The notes under the pieces were generated by a model, which had not been told where the DNA came from, made no database searches, and saw only the letters and a program-made list of their open reading frames with translations. Positions 20,810 to 22,374 of a stretch of DNA of 22,374 nucleotides are shown here, piece after piece; the first letter of the stretch is position 1; every line of letters starts with the position of its first letter. This DNA comes from 62-47 sp049647485 (GTDB lineage Bacteria > Pseudomonadota > Alphaproteobacteria > Rhizobiales > Xanthobacteraceae): contig JBARXT010000269.1 of NCBI GenBank assembly GCA_049647485.1, positions 1 through 22,374 on the forward strand, read 5' to 3'. The translations under genes were made by a program, and so were the position numbers.

Positions 20810-21520
20810 ATGAGCCAGCCCGCGAAGGTTCAGGAACCCTCGATGGAGGAGATTCTGGCATCGATCCGGCGTATCATTGCCGACGACGAAACCAAGGCGC
20901 CCGCTGCGGCTCAGCCGCCCGCGGCCAAGCCTGCACCTGTGGCCGCCGCCACCGCGAAGCCTGCGCCGGGCGCGGGCACAGCCGGACCATCCGCCATGAC
21001 CAGTCAATCGGCCAATGAATCGCCGAAGCCGGCGGCGCAAGCCGCACCGAACAGTCAGGACGATATCGACGCGCTGCTGGCCGATTTCGAGGCGCCGGCG
21101 GCTCCGCCGGCACCGGCCGTGCCTGAGGACGATGTTCTCGAACTGACCGACGACATGGCGTTGCCCGATATGCCGGACCCGACGTTTGAGAAAGCCGAGC
21201 CCGCCAACGATCTCGAGTTCAACGAGGTCGCGATGGCGAGCGAGCGCCGCTATCCGGCCGCCGAGCGACCATCCGGCGCGGGGCGGGGCGGCATCGATGC
21301 CTTTGCGCCGGAGATGCTGTCGCAATCGACCGTATCCGCCGTGGAATCGGCCTTCAGTTCGCTCGCCAACACCGTTCTCAGCAACAACGCCCGGACCCTC
21401 GAGGATCTGGTGCGGGAGATGTTGCGGCCGATGCTGAAATCCTGGCTCGACGACAATCTGCCGGGGCTGGTGGAGCGCATCGTCAAGGCCGAGATCGAGC
21501 GGGTTTCGCGCGGCCGATAA
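20810..21520 (+). CDS. popZ: Polar organizing protein PopZ (DUF2497)
   Basis: PopZ forms a condensate at the cell pole that anchors the ParB-parS centromere and recruits cell-cycle kinases in alphaproteobacteria. The 236-aa product has the three expected parts: an N-terminal interaction helix SMEEILASIRRIIADDE (about 11-27); a long disordered Pro/Ala/acid-rich middle (about 28-165, with DDIDALLADFE and EDDVLELTDDM); and a C-terminal helical oligomerisation region (ESAFSSLANTVLSNNARTLE, DLVREMLRPMLKSWLDDNLP, GLVERIVKAEIERV). Start ATG 20810 has GGAG at 20800-20803. A GTG at 20798 would only add four residues. It lies between tolC and valS as in most Rhizobiales. The middle is longer than the acidic linker of Caulobacter PopZ (177 aa in total), as is usual in this order. 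Confidence 0.9.
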   Translation: MSQPAKVQEPSMEEILASIRRIIADDETKAPAAAQPPAAKPAPVAAATAKPAPGAGTAGPSAMTSQSANESPKPAAQAAPNSQDDIDALLADFEAPAAPPAPAVPEDDVLELTDDMALPDMPDPTFEKAEPANDLEFNEVAMASERRYPAAERPSGAGRGGIDAFAPEMLSQSTVSAVESAFSSLANTVLSNNARTLEDLVREMLRPMLKSWLDDNLPGLVERIVKAEIERVSRGR

Positions 21521-21851
21521 CGAATCCGTTGCCATCCTGATCGTCGCACAGGCATCCCGGCAGACGGGCCTTGCTGTTTCCAAGGTTGACTTAGGTCCGG
21601 GCGGCGGCTCTACATTCTTGATCTGACGCGTTTTCTTCATGCGGACCGGTGTTCCCGTCTCTCGAAAACGCTATAAGGCGGATTGACTCGGGAGCCGTCA
21701 TCCAGAGGCGCAAACGGGCTCTCGTCGCTCCGGCCGCTCGGGATGCCCGATCTCGTTTCGACCTGAATTTCATACGTGTCCGCCGGCGCGCTGCTGCGAG
21801 CCGGTGCCCGACGATCGCAACCTCGTAACCCGTATCCGCATCGCAATTGTC
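21521..21851 (+). other. Intergenic region before valS
   Basis: No gene is supported on either strand. A promoter candidate lies at 21586-21616. A second -10-like element (CTATAAGG) occurs near 21670. No leader peptide or T-box-like element is recognisable; T-boxes are not expected in this phylum. Confidence 0.5.
21586..21616 (+). promoter_or_regulatory. Candidate valS promoter
   Basis: TTGACT (21586-21591) is a near-consensus -35. CTACAT (21610-21615) is 18 bases away and TACATT (21611-21616) 19 bases away; CTACAT-like -10s are common in Rhizobiales. The leader would be about 230 bases. Confidence 0.4.
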
Positions 21852-22374
21852 ATGATCGAGAAAACCTATCAGCCCGCCGACATCGAGAACCGCATCGCAC
21901 GCGCGTGGGACGACGCAGGTGCGTTCAAGGCCGGACGAGCCGACCGTCGCGACGCCGAGCCGTTCACCATCGTCATTCCGCCGCCGAACGTCACCGGCTC
22001 GCTGCACATGGGCCACGCGCTCAACAACACCTTGCAGGACGTGTTGTGCCGGTTCGAGCGGATGCGCGGCCGTGACGTGCTGTGGCAGCCGGGCACCGAT
22101 CACGCCGGCATCGCCACGCAGATGGTGGTTGAGCGGCAATTGATGGAGCGGCAGGAGCCGTCGCGCCGCGACATGGGCCGCGAGAAATTCCTCGAACGCG
22201 TCTGGCAGTGGAAGGCCGAAAGCGGCGGCGTCATCGTCAACCAGTTGAAGCGGCTCGGTGCATCCTGCGACTGGTCGCGCGAACGCTTCACCATGGACGA
22301 GGGCCTGTCGCGTGCCGTCGCGAAAGTGTTCGTCGAACTGCACCGCGACGGGCTGATCTACAAGGACAAGCGGC
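21852..22374 (+). CDS. valS: Valyl-tRNA synthetase, 3' truncated by the window
   Basis: This class I aminoacyl-tRNA synthetase charges tRNA-Val. Only the first 174 of about 900-950 residues are present. It begins MIEKTYQPADIENRIARAWD, the usual ValS N-terminus. The ATP-binding HIGH signature reads HMGH at residues 52-55 in PPPNVTGSLHMGHALNNTLQ. WQPGTDHAGIATQMVVERQL and LKRLGASCDWSRERFTMDEG follow; these are ValS-specific segments. The KMSKS motif, the editing domain end and the C-terminal coiled coil lie outside the window. No good Shine-Dalgarno is visible before ATG 21852. The frame stays open to the window edge. Confidence 0.96.
   Translation, partial: MIEKTYQPADIENRIARAWDDAGAFKAGRADRRDAEPFTIVIPPPNVTGSLHMGHALNNTLQDVLCRFERMRGRDVLWQPGTDHAGIATQMVVERQLMERQEPSRRDMGREKFLERVWQWKAESGGVIVNQLKRLGASCDWSRERFTMDEGLSRAVAKVFVELHRDGLIYKDKR

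Noticed and set aside
1..22374. CRISPR arrays, insertion sequences, phage genes, toxin-antitoxin or defence operons
   Set aside because: No regularly spaced direct repeats, transposase or integrase domains, or defence-family motifs were seen on either strand.

Overview
The window looks like chromosomal DNA of an alphaproteobacterium of the order Hyphomicrobiales (Rhizobiales), most likely the Bradyrhizobium/Rhodopseudomonas/Nitrobacter group. The reasons are high GC, an AapP-type amino-acid ABC ATPase, and the order PCMT-like methyltransferase - tolC - popZ (DUF2497) - valS, which is typical of that order. Genus is inferred from protein and synteny resemblance, not from a search.

Layout. 1-639: 3' part of an ABC ATPase (aapP). 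699-1739 (-): PLP-dependent cysteine synthase, convergent with it. 1740-2429: long gene-free divergent region holding two inverted repeats and an unusual cluster of CTAG tetranucleotides. 2430-11551: four-gene tripartite RND efflux operon: NodT-type outer-membrane lipoprotein, MdtA-type adaptor, and two different RND permeases (MdtB- and MdtC-like). 11588-12328: a DTW-domain tRNA aminocarboxypropyltransferase (tapT-like), 36 bases after the operon. 12380-12453: tRNA-Cys(GCA). 12715-13477: three small unknown protein genes (57, 63 and 69 aa), one too short for ordinary ORF cut-offs. 13595-14455: SAM-dependent methyltransferase. 14538-14975: secreted EipA/DUF1134-like protein. 15001-16002 (-): three-histidine-box fatty-acid desaturase.

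16003-17806 is the most irregular part. It holds a 5'-truncated cytochrome c remnant, a perfect CRP-type palindrome, a strong intrinsic terminator with no obvious gene in front of it, a collagen-like Gly-X-Y lipoprotein with its own promoter and terminator-like UUCG hairpin, and a run of further inverted repeats leading to tRNA-Asn(GTT) on the minus strand (17807-17881).

18197-22374 is the conserved housekeeping block: PCMT-like protein, TolC, the polar organizer PopZ and the 5' part of valyl-tRNA synthetase.

Two envelope-export themes coexist: an MdtABC-like pump with its own outer-membrane channel, and a separate TolC. I found no CRISPR array, insertion sequence, phage gene or complete new defence-type system. 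The best candidates for something undescribed are the collagen-like lipoprotein, the small-protein cluster after tRNA-Cys, the CRP-box/orphan-terminator region, and the CTAG-containing repeats between cysK and the efflux operon.
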